Origin: Acestrorhynchus altus
Lineage: Eukaryota > Chordata > Actinopteri > Characiformes > Acestrorhynchidae
Assembly (NCBI GenBank): GCA_034509495.1
Contig: CM067521.1
Location: 15,040,991-15,104,990, forward strand
Direction: 5' to 3'
DNA length: 64,000 bases
Shown: positions 35,000-48,354 of the stretch, piece by piece
Layout: every line of letters starts with the position of its first letter
Numbering within the stretch: position 1 is the first letter of the stretch
Translations under genes and position numbers: made by a program
Notes under the pieces: model-generated
Database searches by the model: none
What the model was told of the DNA's origin: nothing
The model's input: the letters and a program-made list of their open reading frames with translations, nothing else

Positions 35000-37620
35000 C
35001 TCAGGGCGTTTGGCAGGGGTCAGTGTAATTTAGCTTGTGCAATTGCTCGGCAGATTCAATTCAGGAAATGTGGCACCTCTGTTCCCAGTCTCTGCTGGTG
35101 GAAGGCCGTGTAGATCAGAGCATCAGTGGAAATTACAAATTCAGACTTTCAGGATTCCATGCAGTACTGAAATATGTTGTTTTGCAAAACAGTCAACCAG
35201 CAAGGGTGGGTTTCCCCAAACAATCGTAACACTGAGAACTTTGGAACCTCATTCTTTTTTTTAATGATCAACATTCTTATTTTTGAAAACGTGATGTACC
35301 CAACATCCAACAATAATCAAATCTACTAGCTTGAATTATGTAGTTAGTGTGTTACTGCATTGAACAGGCATTGAGTGTATGTATTATGGTGTAGTGCGTA
35401 GTGTCACAGCTAGTTGTTCAGTTTAGTTGTTCACTAAAATCATTCAGCTACTATATGTTAATTAACATTAAAACATAAAGCTATACTCATTTATCAACAC
35501 TAATAAATACACGAAATACTCGATATAGCAAAATACGCCATTCATTTCAACTCGTCAAATAATAAAATAAAAGCCATTTACAAAGTGCGGACAATGCAGT
35601 AGTTGAGGCAAAGAAGGAGCACATGAGAAACTTGGGCTAGAGTCCTGGATGGCTTCAGCTGATAATCCCTTAGCAAGTAAGGTCTGAGCATGGACGTCGG
35701 AAGAGAAGAAGGAGCTGGAGCAGTGGTGGGGTGCAAATCTTTGTCATAAGCAGTTGAGGGAGAGGAGCAGCTCTGTAAGGTACACAATGGAGGGGAGGGT
35801 TTGGATGTGGTCCTTCTCTTTTTTTGTAAGAATGAACAAGGTCAATAAGGTCAAGTCAAGTAAGGTCATTCTGATTTGTGTTTGTTTACACTTGCTTTTA
35901 GGCATTTTTAGGCTGTGGTCAGATGGCTGTGGTAGTGGACCAATGGCTGATTTAGATGCAGATACACATAGACCAATAATAGCAGTGAGAGAGTGGGACT
36001 TAGACTTCAACCACTGGTCAAAATAAAGAAACAAATGCTTACGTTGAATCAGTGTGAAATCTTGGCCACACATTTTGCACATTCCAAAAAGAGGATGTGT
36101 CCAGAAAAAAGTGGACACACAGGCTACCCTAGTACAGGAGATTAGTTGCAATTTGACTTAAGCTCATTCTCATCATTAATGTGTAATTTTAAATTATTTA
36201 TTTATTTTTAACAAATAAATAAAATGGTCAACATTTTATTTCTCTGGGGATAATTGTGTTTTGATAATTGTGATTAATATGGGATAGGTAGACCTTCCAA
36301 ATGTAATGTTTGCAATGTTTTTTTTAAATATTAATAATATAAATAATTATTGGTTATGCATTTCTGTAAAAATTACTAGGTATTTATTTCACTACTATAA
36401 TTATAATTATATGCTTAATGATACTTGTGTGCTGTAATATTGAGAATTGGTTGTTCAGTTTTCCACTGGCATTGCTTTTCTAGTGCAAAGTCAACATGGA
36501 GTTTGTTAGACCAAAAAGACTCGTAAACACTCATAAATCTGGTGTGCTTAAAGTTATTTATAAATTCTTAAGATGAATTGTTATCTGGAAATGCACACCA
36601 GATTTGTAACACACATGGTACTTTCATTCAACAGAAGTGCCCAAAACCCATCCCTGATTTACCCCAGTGTGTTTACCAACACTCAACAAAAAAGTTCTAT
36701 ATTTCATACAAATGAGATTTTTGACATGTTCAAATGTTGGAACACGTTTGTGTGCTATATAGAATATTTTTAAATGTACTAATATAAAAGAAGTTCTAAA
36801 TTATTCAGATGGTTCTGTATAAAACCAAATTTGGAACAGTTTTTCATGCTAATTAGACCCATTTATTTTTAAATATACAATATAATAACTATTACAGCCT
36901 TTAAACAAAAAGTATTATAGCAATTCATTTTTTTTTATATTTGAAGAATTCTGTGAACTTGGTTATTAAGCTATAAATAATATCTGTAAATAATAATCAT
37001 TTGCTTAAATTTAGTAATTTTGATATTTATTACAGCTGTATTCTGGATGTTCTACAGAATCTACCTTCATCTCCACCTGTATTCATCAACATTCTGCACT
37101 TCTTTCTCTTTACAGCTTTGGATTCCTACTAATGATTTTACGTCATTATCTGCAGTTGAAATGTTATTTTAAATGTTATTTCAGACCATTTCTGTTTTCA
37201 ATTTCGTGATTAAAATGGCAGCTACCGTACTCAAAAAGTAAAAAAATACTTTTTACAGCATCTGCTATAAAGATTAAGTACAGGAGCTGGACCAGTCTAG
37301 TGACTGATTTTTTTATTGAGCTGTGTTTCAGTATTTGAGTTTACTCCTTACTGTGTGGTAGTAAAATTATTTGAACACGATTGTACATAGCATAATGTTT
37401 TCTCACTCTGTACTAAATGTGTAAAGTGGAAGTAAAGGCAGAACCATGACAACTTTAAGAAATCTTTAAGAAAAAAAAACTCTTGGAGATGTATTTTCTT
37501 ATAGAACACTTATACTTTACTTCACTGAAATGCCAAAATCACGGGATATCAGTATGTAAATTAATCATAAGGTCTTATCTTAGGGGACGCTTGGGAAAGC
37601 CCTTACCTGTATAAATTGAG
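35000..37620. other. Intron-1 sequence, mostly AT-rich, nothing specific seen
   Basis: No exon or recognised mobile element. The - strand frame 35744-36151 (135 codons) has no family signature. 36150-37560 is strongly AT-rich. Confidence 0.5.
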
Positions 37621-37810
37621 GCGTTATCTTGTGAATGAGGTTAAACACTGGTCAGCATGCTCAGGGCAAGGTCATGTGAATTATCATTTCGAGCATGATA
37701 GTGAGTGCCAAATGGGTGGGACATTCCATTTCTGAACGTGTGCAGGCATTAAACATTCTTTGATCCACAGTGTCACGTGTACTGGGAATATTTCATAGAA
37801 GGCACAGTGG
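37620..37810. repeat. Dispersed repeat, copy 2 (pairs with 640-800)
   Basis: This is the better preserved copy, including GAGCATGATAGTGAGTGCCA, GGGTGGGACATTCCATTTCT and CACGTGTACTGGGAATATTT. Confidence 0.6.
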
Positions 37811-38149
37811 GTGGTAATGACCTCAGTCTGGAGCTCAGTGCAGTGTGGGATATGATAACTAGTTCTTGTCCAATGACTTTTGGGTTTTTGGTGTACATTA
37901 TTTGATTAGAGTCAAAGCAGCAGAGTGAATAGGTTGTTTGTAATGTTTTCTCCTGTTTGCGATGTCTCAGAACGGCAGAGGAGTTCTCTAATCAACCAGT
38001 TTATTAGAATTTCTACTGTATTTTATATTCTGACTGTACTGCAGATCCTTAACCACGTGATACGGATACCCTCAACATTTTACACCATAACAGAAAAAAA
38101 AGAAACCAGTTGCACCAATTTACAGCAGAAAACATCCGGTTTCTCTCCA

Positions 38150-38530
38150 GTAATGGTGAAGAAAGCCAGGCCCAGCGCAGAACCTCTTGGCATTTTATTT
38201 CCAGCACATAAACATTACGACAGCACTGACGTTAATTGCTGTGACCTTGCTGACCCAGAGCTAAGAACATTGCCATATTGTCTCTCCAGCGTGAGACACT
38301 GTATAATTTACACTCACTAATGACTGGACCTGCGAAGCAGAGCTAGAGGACCTTCCCGCTCACTTGCTTGGCTCCTGGTCAACTTTCCACTCAAGCCAGA
38401 TAATGGATATTCTATCTTTACCTCATTAAATTCATGTCCCCCTTATGCTGCCCCGTTAATTTGATTACAACACTCTGAGGTAACATTGGATCGACTGAAA
38501 AAGAAATGTGGCCCTGTTTTCCCTGCTCGT
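38150..38530. promoter_or_regulatory. Candidate conserved non-coding block E
   Basis: Repeat-free sequence with dense motifs: GACGTTAATTGCTGTGACC, TCATTAAATTCATG and CCGTTAATTTGATTAC. Homeodomain-type TTAAT cores recur within 250 bp. No exon signature. The frame 37925-38320 reads into it but lacks features of a known family. Confidence 0.35.
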
Positions 38531-38999
38531 AAACAGCTCCTGAGATTTGCTAGAAGCTCTAGAAACAAGGAGGACCACGTTGCATGAAGGGCCTGTTGTG
38601 GTTGGATACATCAGCTGCAAAGCCAAATTGAAGAAAAACAACACACTGGACTAATGTGTGTTTTGTTGGCACTGCAAAGGTAGTCCTTAAATCACGGGCA
38701 ACAACTGATCAAAAGCTTATAGAGTGAGCACCAGAGGGAACTATCTCTCTAGAAGCTGAAATGATCTTAAAGCATTGATCATTGGATCAAGTCAATTGAT
38801 TATTCAACTTGACTTAAGGGTTAATTCAGCAGCACAACCAGGGGTGTATACAAATTGCTTCAATTCACCATACTGGGTTTACAATATTTCCATGAACACA
38901 CTGGAAATGAACGAAGAAAAATGATAGTATCTAGTTGCACTGGAGCTGGGAAGTGCAGCTTGATATCAATATGATAGAATGGGATGGTCATATTTTTTG

Positions 39000-39124
<125 letters not shown>

Positions 39125-40309
39125 CCCTTAGGAGGGTTCCCTCATTGAAAATAATGCACAAATCGTCTTGTTTGCTTGTTTATTTTCAGTGGTATCTGCT
39201 TGGCCTTCGATTTTCCTTGTATTTCTTTCATCTGATCTGGGCTCAGGTTTCCAAAAGCATCATAGTGCTAAGATAATATTAGTTGGAAGAGAGAGAAACA
39301 GAGAGTGTTCAGGCTGATGCTCACTCGACCTACTAAGAATCATTTTTGGGAAGTGAAGTTCCTTCTGGTAACCTATCATTGCAGTTGGAGCTGCTGGTTG
39401 GTTAATGGAACACATTTGTTCAGAGTAAAAGTTCAACGCAGCCTTTGTGTTCATAGACAATAGTGTAAAGACAATGTAATACTTTTTAGTTGAATATTAA
39501 GTTGAATATTTCAGGCCTTTTTGTTTTACTTTTTGTTGATCAGTGTGGCTTATAGCTTCAAGAATCAAGAATTTCAGATTATTGCAATTTCTTATTTTGA
39601 GGCTTGACATAATATCACTTCACATGTAATTTATATGAATTTAGCTTTTTAATTAAATTACAAACAAAAATACTTTTTAATCATATTCTTATTTTTCATT
39701 CTGCACTAATAAGATAAAATATCCAATATCCAGTACATATTAAATAATTGCTTGAAACTAATATGCAACATGTCAGCTAAGTACAAGAATTATTCTGAAT
39801 TGAATTATGGGACCATATAAAGAGCTTTTAAATGGTTAAAAGATTCTGCAAATATGCATAAAATGTCCTAATCAGATTTTTTATTAATTCTTTGTTCAAT
39901 ATCATTATTATACAGTTGTGTGTAGTTGTATACTGTCACTCCACTGTCTAAAATGATCAAATGTAGTTCAAGCACTTCTTACTATTTATCTTTTAGCAAC
40001 AACTTTGCCTGTTTGAATGTTTTTGTTTTTTCCTCTTTACTGAATATTAGTTGGATATAAAGTCATGCAGTATGAGATTAAACCTGTGAGATGTTCACAC
40101 AAATAATCAAGCCTACAAATTATAATCACATCTTTGCACTTTGAATGGCTTTTAGATCAAATCCTGGGGTATCTTGAGATTCCCACCCTTACTGATTAGA
40201 CCACCATCACCTCTAAATGACTCTTTAATTTGTTTCTATTTCTAATCAGATATCTTGCTAGAGTTTTCTTTCAATTTCATTTATTTATTTATGTTTTTGG
40301 TTATGCTTG

Positions 40310-40620
40310 TGGGCCCCCTGGCAGGGAGGGGCCTGGGCCGAACGCCCTCCCTGACCCCCTGCTGCCTCTGCCTCTGGATATTACCATTGCCATAGGGCTG
40401 ACCTTGACCTTCAAACTCAATTTGGCTATTAAGCCTGACCCTTCCCTGCAGCACCAGGGATGTAAAAGGCTGACAGTGCTGACCCTTAATCCCATTTCTT
40501 AACTGGACCCAGGTCTCCAGATGACCTCTTGACACAGGAAGCCCTCGCGGGTTGCCAAAGCAACCTCGGATTTGGGCTTGATTGACAGGTCCCTATAGTT
40601 TATGTAAAATGGAAGAGGCA
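40310..40620. promoter_or_regulatory. Candidate conserved non-coding block F with nuclear-receptor repeat
   Basis: A GC-richer, repeat-free stretch in AT-rich intron. At 40399-40410 TGACCTTGACCT is, on the - strand, two AGGTCA half-sites in direct repeat without spacer. It includes the TCAAGGTCA form used by ERR/SF-1-type monomeric nuclear receptors. Frames on both strands overlap and lack signatures. Regulatory function is inference. Confidence 0.35.
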
Positions 40621-41406
40621 CACTTTTCCCTGCATGACACAATGAAGTAGGAATTCATAGGGCTTTAGACTGCTTTGTATGTACAAACCATTTACACTAA
40701 CTTCAATATTAATTGTTTTTCAGCTTCAGAAAATTATGATAATATTCAAGAACATATGTAATGGTCCTTTAAAAGTCTCTCATCTTTGTTATCTTGGGGA
40801 ACAGATGGGGACTCCAGCACACATTGACTTCACAAGTCCCTGGTGTACATTTGGTGTACTGCAAGGTTCATATTTGATGTCAAAGTGAATTGTTTCATAA
40901 AGTAGTGTATTTTGTGTGATATTTAACTGCAAATTAGTCTTTTAAATGACATATTGTGACACAACATAAAAACAGGATGAAAAGACATCATTTGGTGCTA
41001 CATAACACACATATATGTTACAAACTGACCTGTCAAGCTGACAGCAAACATACTTTTAGCTACTTCTCATTTTAGATTCATTTGTGAAGTATTTTTTTAA
41101 AGCTGTAAAACTTGGGGAGGCAGAATCAGATTTCAAGTACATTGGTACATTGGTTACCTCCATGTTTTTCCTGTGGTATAAAGCTGTTAGCATGTTTGTT
41201 ATGTTAGATACTTAGATACTATGTTAAGATAGTCCTGTAAATTGTAATGAATCTGAATAATTCATCCATGGAACTGACTACTGTGAACTTATTGTGTAAT
41301 ATATCCACGATTTGATAGGTGCCATTAAAACATCAATGTATTTCACTTATTATTGGTTTTAATATTATAGACCATGGTTTAGGTTTTTATGCTGTAGTTC
41401 AAGTTG

Positions 41407-41650
41407 TATTCATAATCAGTCAATCAAAGTTTATTTATATAGCACTTCTTACAACAAAGGCATTGCCACAATGCAGATTTCTTTAGAAATCCAGTGCCAG
41501 TGGGCAACAGTGGCAAGGAAAAACTCGCTCTTGCTACTACTACTGGTGCTCAGAAAGTTAAGTATCCTTACATGGAACTTGGAACATTTGGTCAAGAGAA
41601 GCCAGCCTTTCCTCTCAGTGCTCTCCTCTCAAACTTGACACCACAAGTGG
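41407..41650. repeat. Dispersed repeat, LINE-tail type
   Basis: It begins CAGTCAATCAAAGTTTATTT, then ATATAGCACTTCTTACAACA, and later CAACAGTGGCAAGGAAAAAC TC. This is a very common interspersed fish repeat, diverged here. Confidence 0.75.
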
Positions 41651-41759
41651 GAAACTCCTCTAATCCAACTTAAAATCATTCAGTTCTGTGAAGATTGTGT
41701 TGCAAAAAACACTAATTATAACCTTTATATAAGGTTAAATATAAGGCAAATAAACATTA

Positions 41760-41985
41760 ATCTACTGGTACAACATTGAGCTGTGGAGCAGTATAAGTGT
41801 GTTCTTTGGAATAATGATGCTCCAGCCAATACTTATGAAATAAGGTGAGGAGTTGGGGACAAGGTGGGTTGGTGATTATCCAACATCTTGACCTCACCAA
41901 TTCACTTGTCACTGAATGCAATCAAATCTGTAATTCAGAAGAGACCATGAATAAGCAGCTGTCCCAGTACTTTTGTCCATATAGT
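41760..41985 (+). mobile_element. DNA-transposon relic, right half of the 14328-14790 family
   Basis: It contains TTGAGCTGTGGAGCAGT, CAATTCACTTGTCACTGAAT, GCAATCA and the end phrase GTCCCAGTACTTTTGTCCAT. The left half is missing. Confidence 0.7.
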
Positions 41986-43039
41986 GTATGCTAAGATTAT
42001 GTGACCTCTCTTCTGATTGGTTGCTCTTTCTCATGGGTCATTTAGAATCCACAAACAGATGCACAGTAATCCCATTGCCTCGTAAACTGAAATTTCCATA
42101 AGGGGGGTTAAAGAAGAAGTTTCTTTCTAAGAATGGTTGGTGAATGAGGCTTACTGGATTTAAAATAGGCTGCTTCATTTTTATATATGGATAGCATGAG
42201 CTGAAGATACCTTTATAACAATTTGAACAAGGTGATGAGTATCAACAGCTCTCAGATTTTGTTAGTAAAGGTGATTGGAGCTGATCTTCAGGCTGAATTC
42301 CCTACCTAAGTTAAAAAGTGCATGTGCTGTTTTAGTGGCTGACCCTGAATCACTGGTCTTGGCCTGGACATGCGAAAAGAGGCTCCTGCACCTCTTCTGC
42401 CAGCTATTCACAACAAAACAGGTCAGTTTGTTCTTTGGCCAACTCCTCGCAACGGTACAGAACACTGTGTTGATTGCACTGCTCTCAGCTCCATGATCTG
42501 GACACAGGCCATAACAGCCATGCCAATTTGCAGATCACCTTTATATATCTGACCACACACATTGAGAGGTGGGAACTGAAGGGGTGGCATATGACATTGT
42601 TTGTGGGGTGGCTGATGACATCATCTGTAATGTTGGTGATTGTGACTAATCTTGAGCTTGGATGCTGGTTTGAGAAGGTGTACTGAAGCGCTGAAGCTTG
42701 TCAGGGAATTTGTAAGGTGGAGCTGAATGTCCTGATGTTGAAGACACTGTCCAAGGTGCTGAAGAGATTTACTTCTGTCAGTCTTTGAGGATTGGTTATC
42801 GAGAGTTGGGTATATTCGTCCTGCATATAATGATTCATGTTGCTTGAATTCAAATTACTGGCTTTGATTTTGAAATGTTCATTCTGATTGAGAGTAATTT
42901 GATGGAAATAGTTTGAAACATCACACCTTAATCATCACTACTAGGACAGAAATAGGGCCTTTATGGTGGACTCAATGTCCAAAAGGTCAAAGATCCCAAT
43001 CCTCCAGTGTTTTTCCTGAAATCAAGGGTAATAGCTGGG

Positions 43040-43335
43040 ACTTTGTCCACCATTTGCACAGTAACATGCTCTGTTTGTTTTTGGAGAATGCTTTGTTCTA
43101 TGTGTTGAAACATTGCTGTGATGAGCACTTGAATACATTGAGCAACACAAGAGAATCAGTGAGGTCTGGTGCTGATGCCACTCCAACTCATCCACGGAGA
43201 TCCACCACTCCTGCCAATGCTTGGTTCAACATTGGGCACAGTGACGTCAGGCTCACACCCTACTGTTCCAGAGCATCCTGTTCACTTGGCAGTCCTTGTC
43301 TATGGATATTATATAAGCTGTGTGTGTGTTTAAAG
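43040..43335 (-). mobile_element. Possible transposon relic just upstream of exon 2
   Basis: The phrase AATCAGTGAGGTCTGGTGCT followed by GATGCCACTCC resembles an interspersed fish DNA transposon read in antisense. The rest is too eroded to be sure. It stops about 110 bp before the exon 2 acceptor. Confidence 0.4.
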
Positions 43336-43444
43336 TAACTAAGTTTACCTGTTAGAGGTGTCTGAATACTTTAGAACCTATTATGTCCCAAAATTAAGCT
43401 CTCCTGAATGTCAGCAAATCCATGTTCTCTTCATCTCTCAACAG

Positions 43445-43818
43445 CGGAACCCATTGTGCAAGTGGATGGGAAGCCCAGCTGCTGTTTCTTCAAGTTCAGT
43501 CCCAAGCTGATGTTCACCAAGGTGCTGAAAGCCCAGCTCTGGGTGTACCTGCGACCCCTGCAGCAGACCTCCACAGTTTACCTTCAGATCCTCCGACTCA
43601 AGCCTGTCACTGACCAGGGCAGCCGGCACATCCGTATCCGCTCGCTCAAGATCGAGTTGAATTCCCGATCAGGCTACTGGCAGAGCATTGACTTTAAGCA
43701 CGTCCTGCAGAACTGGTTCAAGCAGCCACACACAAACTGGGGGATTGACATAAACGCCTTCGATGAAAGTGGAAATGACCTGGCTGTGACCTCTTTAAGA
43801 CCTGGAGAAGAAGGGCTG
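43445..43818 (+). CDS. gdf11: gdf11 exon 2: C-terminal prodomain (residues 154-278)
   Basis: The acceptor ends CAACAG at 43439-43444, and the first two bases complete codon 154 (Pro), giving [13 protein letters not shown] across the junction. The segment encodes the beta-rich arm domain of the GDF11/MSTN prodomain, including [67 protein letters not shown] and [20 protein letters not shown]. This domain holds the mature dimer latent. The glycine run present in human GDF11 after LRLKP is absent. The exon ends in phase 0 at EEGL, followed by donor GTAAGG at 43819. The open frame continues to 43896 only as intron read-through. Confidence 0.97.
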
Positions 43819-44509
43819 GTAAGGACCCTTAGACCTGCTAACCAAATGCTATTGATGCTCATCAATGTCTGTATAATCAATAGATTAACTAAGTAGCACA
43901 GAGTGGTCTACAGGACAAATACTTCACAGTAGTGTTGAATTGAAGGTCCCTCACAGAACATTACTACGACAAATGTTTATGAATACACTGCCTGGTGTCT
44001 GATACACTGCTTTATCTGATATTTATCTAATTTCAGCCTAAAAGGTTTGTTTTCAACCTACAGATCTACTCATGGTGGAAGGTGTTGAGCAACAAAATAG
44101 TTTACAAGAAAACTGTATCAGATCTGCCTCTGTTTTACCATCAACATTCCACATAAAAATCTTAAGACGTGTAGGTTCACTGTTGGGTCTTGATAGTAAA
44201 TAAAATGGATTTATTAGTGCTGTAATCATGATGTTTCTATTTACCACCACTGGAAAGAAATAACAGTGTTTGCTTATGATGAACCACAATTTCATACCAA
44301 ACTCCAATCTAATTTGAGATTGGTCGGGGAGTCAAATCAGCAAAACCAATTCAAAGATTTCATCTTAAAAACACAAAGCTATCAAGACTTCCCTGGTTGA
44401 AAGAATTACAAGTTTAATTAAAACTGTTTGGAAATGAGATGTGTGAGAGTGAAAACCCTCCTGAACTTTAAAGAGCAAAACAAGGAGCCTTTTAGCACTG
44501 CCCAAACAG

Positions 44510-44700
44510 CGTAACATTAGTCAGCAATCGAGCATAGTTAGCCATCGCTAGCGTGGCATTAGTATGCTGGCAACAGCTGTCATCTACAATTGCTGGAGCA
44601 GCAATTACACACCGGCTACTGGCCTGATTAGCACCATTTTTAAGCCATGCCCCTTGTCCCCAATGACATCATGTGACGTCAATTAAGACTAATGCTATCC
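44510..44700. promoter_or_regulatory. Intron-2 segment with CRE-like pair
   Basis: TGACATCA at 44664-44671 and a perfect palindromic cAMP-response element TGACGTCA at 44674-44681 lie two bases apart, followed by AATTAAG. The surrounding 200 bp is rich in TTAG/GCTAG words and could instead be an old repeat. Function is inferred from motif content. Confidence 0.3.
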
Positions 44701-45204
44701 TAAGATGCTCTGGGAAGCATTTTTTTTATGTAAGGTGATACACTTTCAAATGAACACACCACCAGCTGCCAGCCTGTGTTTTGCCTCATTGTTCAGAAAT
44801 TTCACTGGTATTGCCCTTTAAACAACATCTTCACATCATTTAAAGGTTGTAGGTTTTAGGTGGATCCAAACCAAGAACTACTTAAGAACATTTATTTTTA
44901 AGAGTGTAAAAACAGTTCCAGCAGGTCCGTAACATCTTGCATCTAAATTTAAAACTCATATTTCTTATCATGACCATAGTTTAAGAATAGATTAATTAAC
45001 CTGTTCAGTTGTTTTTTATTTATAAAGCTGTCTTGTTCTATTGGTGGACAGTTTTCCTAGTTTCAAGACATAATTCAAATGATTTTTAAATATCTTCCCT
45101 GTCATGCAAACATTGACATTGACATCCATTTGAAAAAGTTTCTTTTTCCTTCTCATTTAAAGTTTTTTGTGTGACAGTAATGAAATATAATAGGCTTACC
45201 TGCA

Positions 45205-45700
45205 TAATCGTAATGCTTTATTTTAAGGTCTGCATCTTAACAATAGCTAAACTATTAGTTAGCAATTAGTAAAGCCCTAATAAACATATATTTATATAAT
45301 TGTACTTACATAATGTCTTAAGGTTTTGCATACTATATATTATCCAGGGTTCTTTATCTGTGCAATAGCATACATTGTTAATATAAATCGTATTGTAAAG
45401 TATTATTAAATTAGAGAAACAATTTCTTTTCACACACCATATAGTGATCTACTGATGTAATCACTGTGAAAAGAATTTTCAATAGGTTAGAGTTCTGATC
45501 TGTGAACAGGACATTCACATATTCGTAACACATAAGTGTGCTTGTAACTGAAACAGGACCTGATCATATCACTGGATTAGCACATCAGCATTTTGTATAC
45601 AACTAGATCATATAAATACATTTATACAGCATTTCTAAACATACTTACAAATTATATCTTTCCATTTGCCAAGGCTCTACTAATTGCTTACTAATAGTTT
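45205..45700. mobile_element. Probable AT-rich MITE
   Basis: It begins AATGCTTTATTTTAAGGTCT, then ATCTTAACAATAGCTAAACT and AGTTAGCAATTAGTAAAGCC. It closes with an inverse-like TTGCCAAGGCTCTACTAATT and GCTTACTAATAG. The architecture resembles AT-rich fish MITEs. The boundaries are soft. Confidence 0.4.
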
Positions 45701-46559
45701 TTGGAGATGCCCTTGTATAGAAAATATTATGCATTTTTCCACTGAAAGCTGCATTTTCCCAGGACACTGTGGAAGAACAACAGGAATTATGTCAAAATAA
45801 TGAAAAATGTGGAGAAAACATGAATGTTGACAGGTATGTTCATACATACCACAGTCCATTGTTGGTCCTCCAAAGGGCAAGCCTGTTTCCCCACAAGTCT
45901 GTAACAGGCCGTCCTTCTGCACAGCAAGTTGTTTTTAAAAGGGAGGAAAAAAAAACACAGATCAGAGACTCTTTAGTGAGAGTACAAAAAACAACATAAA
46001 AAGCAGAGAAAGAATGAAACTCCCCCTGGACCTCTCAGGGTTCTCTCCTCTTTCTCTTTATCCAACAAAGAAAGCAGAGTACAAGCTGACAGGATTTGAC
46101 CTCAGTGGCCTCTTGGTTTGTTCCCCCCACCAGAGAGCTATGGTAAACTCTTGCTTGCGTCCAGCTGCTTTGCCACAAGAACGAGATCAGCGCTTTATGG
46201 AGAACAATGAAACGTGAAGACACTGGATTTAAAATCTCTGGAGAATTACTAGGTGCGCTGCGGTCAAGGTTAGGACAAAAAAAGGAAGTCAAAGGTCAAG
46301 TATGGCCTGGAGAAGGTCAGCTTTTCAAATTCTGACAGCTACTCACAACTCACTATGAGGCTGAAAGGGTTCCTTACATTTTAATTAGCAGCAACATCAC
46401 TAACTTGAAGCCCTGAGTAAAATCAGAGTCTGATTATTATGGAAGTGGGTCCAGTTTGAGTTACTGGCTCAGTCTACTCACACAGGTTTCAAGATACCTT
46501 GCTTAACCACATAAGGCTTCATTTATCAGTGCCAACTTGATATAAACAGAATAAACTGT

Positions 46560-46835
46560 ATTAAAAACATTTTGTATATGCTGGATGATCATCGCGCCAT
46601 CTAGTCTCCAACTCCCCAGTTCATGCCAAAAATAGTGGATTGAGCATCATTCCGGAGAACACATTTCCACTGCTCCACAGTTCAATGCTGGGGGCTTTAT
46701 AGCCCTCTAGCCCATGCCTGGCATTTAGTCATGATGCCAATAGGTTTGTGATGATCTGCTGATTTTATTCGCAGTACTTCTCTACAGGAAGTAGATAAGC
46801 AATGACAGCAGCTGAATGCACCCCATCAGTTAAAA
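46560..46835 (-). mobile_element. DNA-transposon relic of the 14328-14790 family, reversed
   Basis: On the - strand it reads GCCAGGCATGGGCTAGAGGG, CTATAAAGCCCCCAGCATTG and GAGCAGTGGAAATGTGTTCT, matching the + strand copy at 14510-14580 phrase by phrase. Confidence 0.75.
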
Positions 46836-47516
46836 TAACTGCTCGGCTCAAGGAGGTTAATTCACAGAAAAAGTAATGAAAGCCAACATTTAACACGGTG
46901 CTGCAATTGCCACATACTGTACTTGTCTGTCTTTAATCTCTAATAGATTTGGTCTTTAGAGCATGGTTTGAAGTGAGTGTTTGATGATACAGACATGCAG
47001 TTTTTCTGCCTTCAAAAGCAGAAAGTTCTGAGTGGGTCAGGAAGAGCTGGAAACTCATCAATTCTGTCTTTAGGGCCCAGACAACGGGGAGAATGTAGGA
47101 AAGATTATGATTATGCTACCACTTAGGCCAAATTTAGCCCACTGCAACAACACTCAAACAGGTTTACTCCCACCGAGGAGCCTGGACATAGAGGCAACCT
47201 TAAGATGTTAGCAAGAGAAAGATATTCCAGAGTAGTCATGTGGTTAATCTGGTGTTGTTAAGACCGTAAAATATCAAACAGTCCATTTTCTGTTCAACTT
47301 TAGGATTGTCAGTTTATTTTATGATGATGTAATTGTATATATTGTAATATAAACAGGATCATTGATAATATCCAAGAGTTAGGTCTGAGGCAGGCATGAT
47401 AGCTTTCCAACTTTCTGAAGGTGGTTTGGATCAATGCTGTTAATAGATGATAATTTATCCAAAGATCTCATTCTGCTTCAGCTTTTCCTGCTTAATGAGA
47501 GGTGAAATGTAACTAA

Positions 47517-47519
<3 letters not shown>

Positions 47520-47587
<68 letters not shown>
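47520..47587. repeat. (CA)n microsatellite
   Basis: About 33 uninterrupted CA units in gdf11 intron 2. The CV-rich - strand frame comes from it. Confidence 0.97.
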
Positions 47588-47589
<2 letters not shown>

Positions 47590-48354
47590 TAAATGCTTTA
47601 AAATGCTTTATGTGTGTATATATATATATGTACATGTACATATCTGCATGTAGGAGTTTGGTGTGAAATTGTTGAAAATGTGAAAGGGACACAAGTGTCA
47701 TGTGACTACAATACTGATATAGACATTTTATCTTGTGTTCAAACCCACTATTTATAAGTGATTTAGTACAAATAATATATTCATTTTATAATATTTTTCA
47801 CAATATTTATCATCACATTTTCAAATGTTGAAAATGTTGAAAAATATTGATCTGGAAACGCTGAAACGCAATGAAGAGACCTGATGCCAAAACACCCTTA
47901 GCAAGGATGCCTGATCTTTGCAATCTATTATCTAAAACTGATCATTACTGCCTCCATTCTTGTATATTACCAACTGTCAACAGTTCTGAAACTAGGCTTT
48001 AAAGCCTATAGTCATTTCATGGGTACAGCCTTTTTCAGACTAGACCAGATTTCTCATCTCTTGGCATCTGTTTACTAGTATAGATAATTAATGGCTATAA
48101 TGTTAGCGTTAACTACTTTACGATATGATCAGAAAGGCATATTGTGGATCACAATAACAAAATGTATCAATAAATCAATACTTTATGATAAAATATTGTC
48201 ATATTGCTCATCAATAACCCTGCACATATTCTGAGTTTTATATGAAATGTCGATAATGGAAAATTTACATCACAAACCTCTGTTAAAACAGTGTCTCAGA
48301 CATTATGCAGTGTATTCATAATATACCAGTGTAATTATTTCTGTGAGGAAGATT

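Noticed and set aside
35744..36151. 135-codon - strand frame in intron 1
   Set aside because: No domain, no splice context, and a partial + strand frame overlaps; probably chance.
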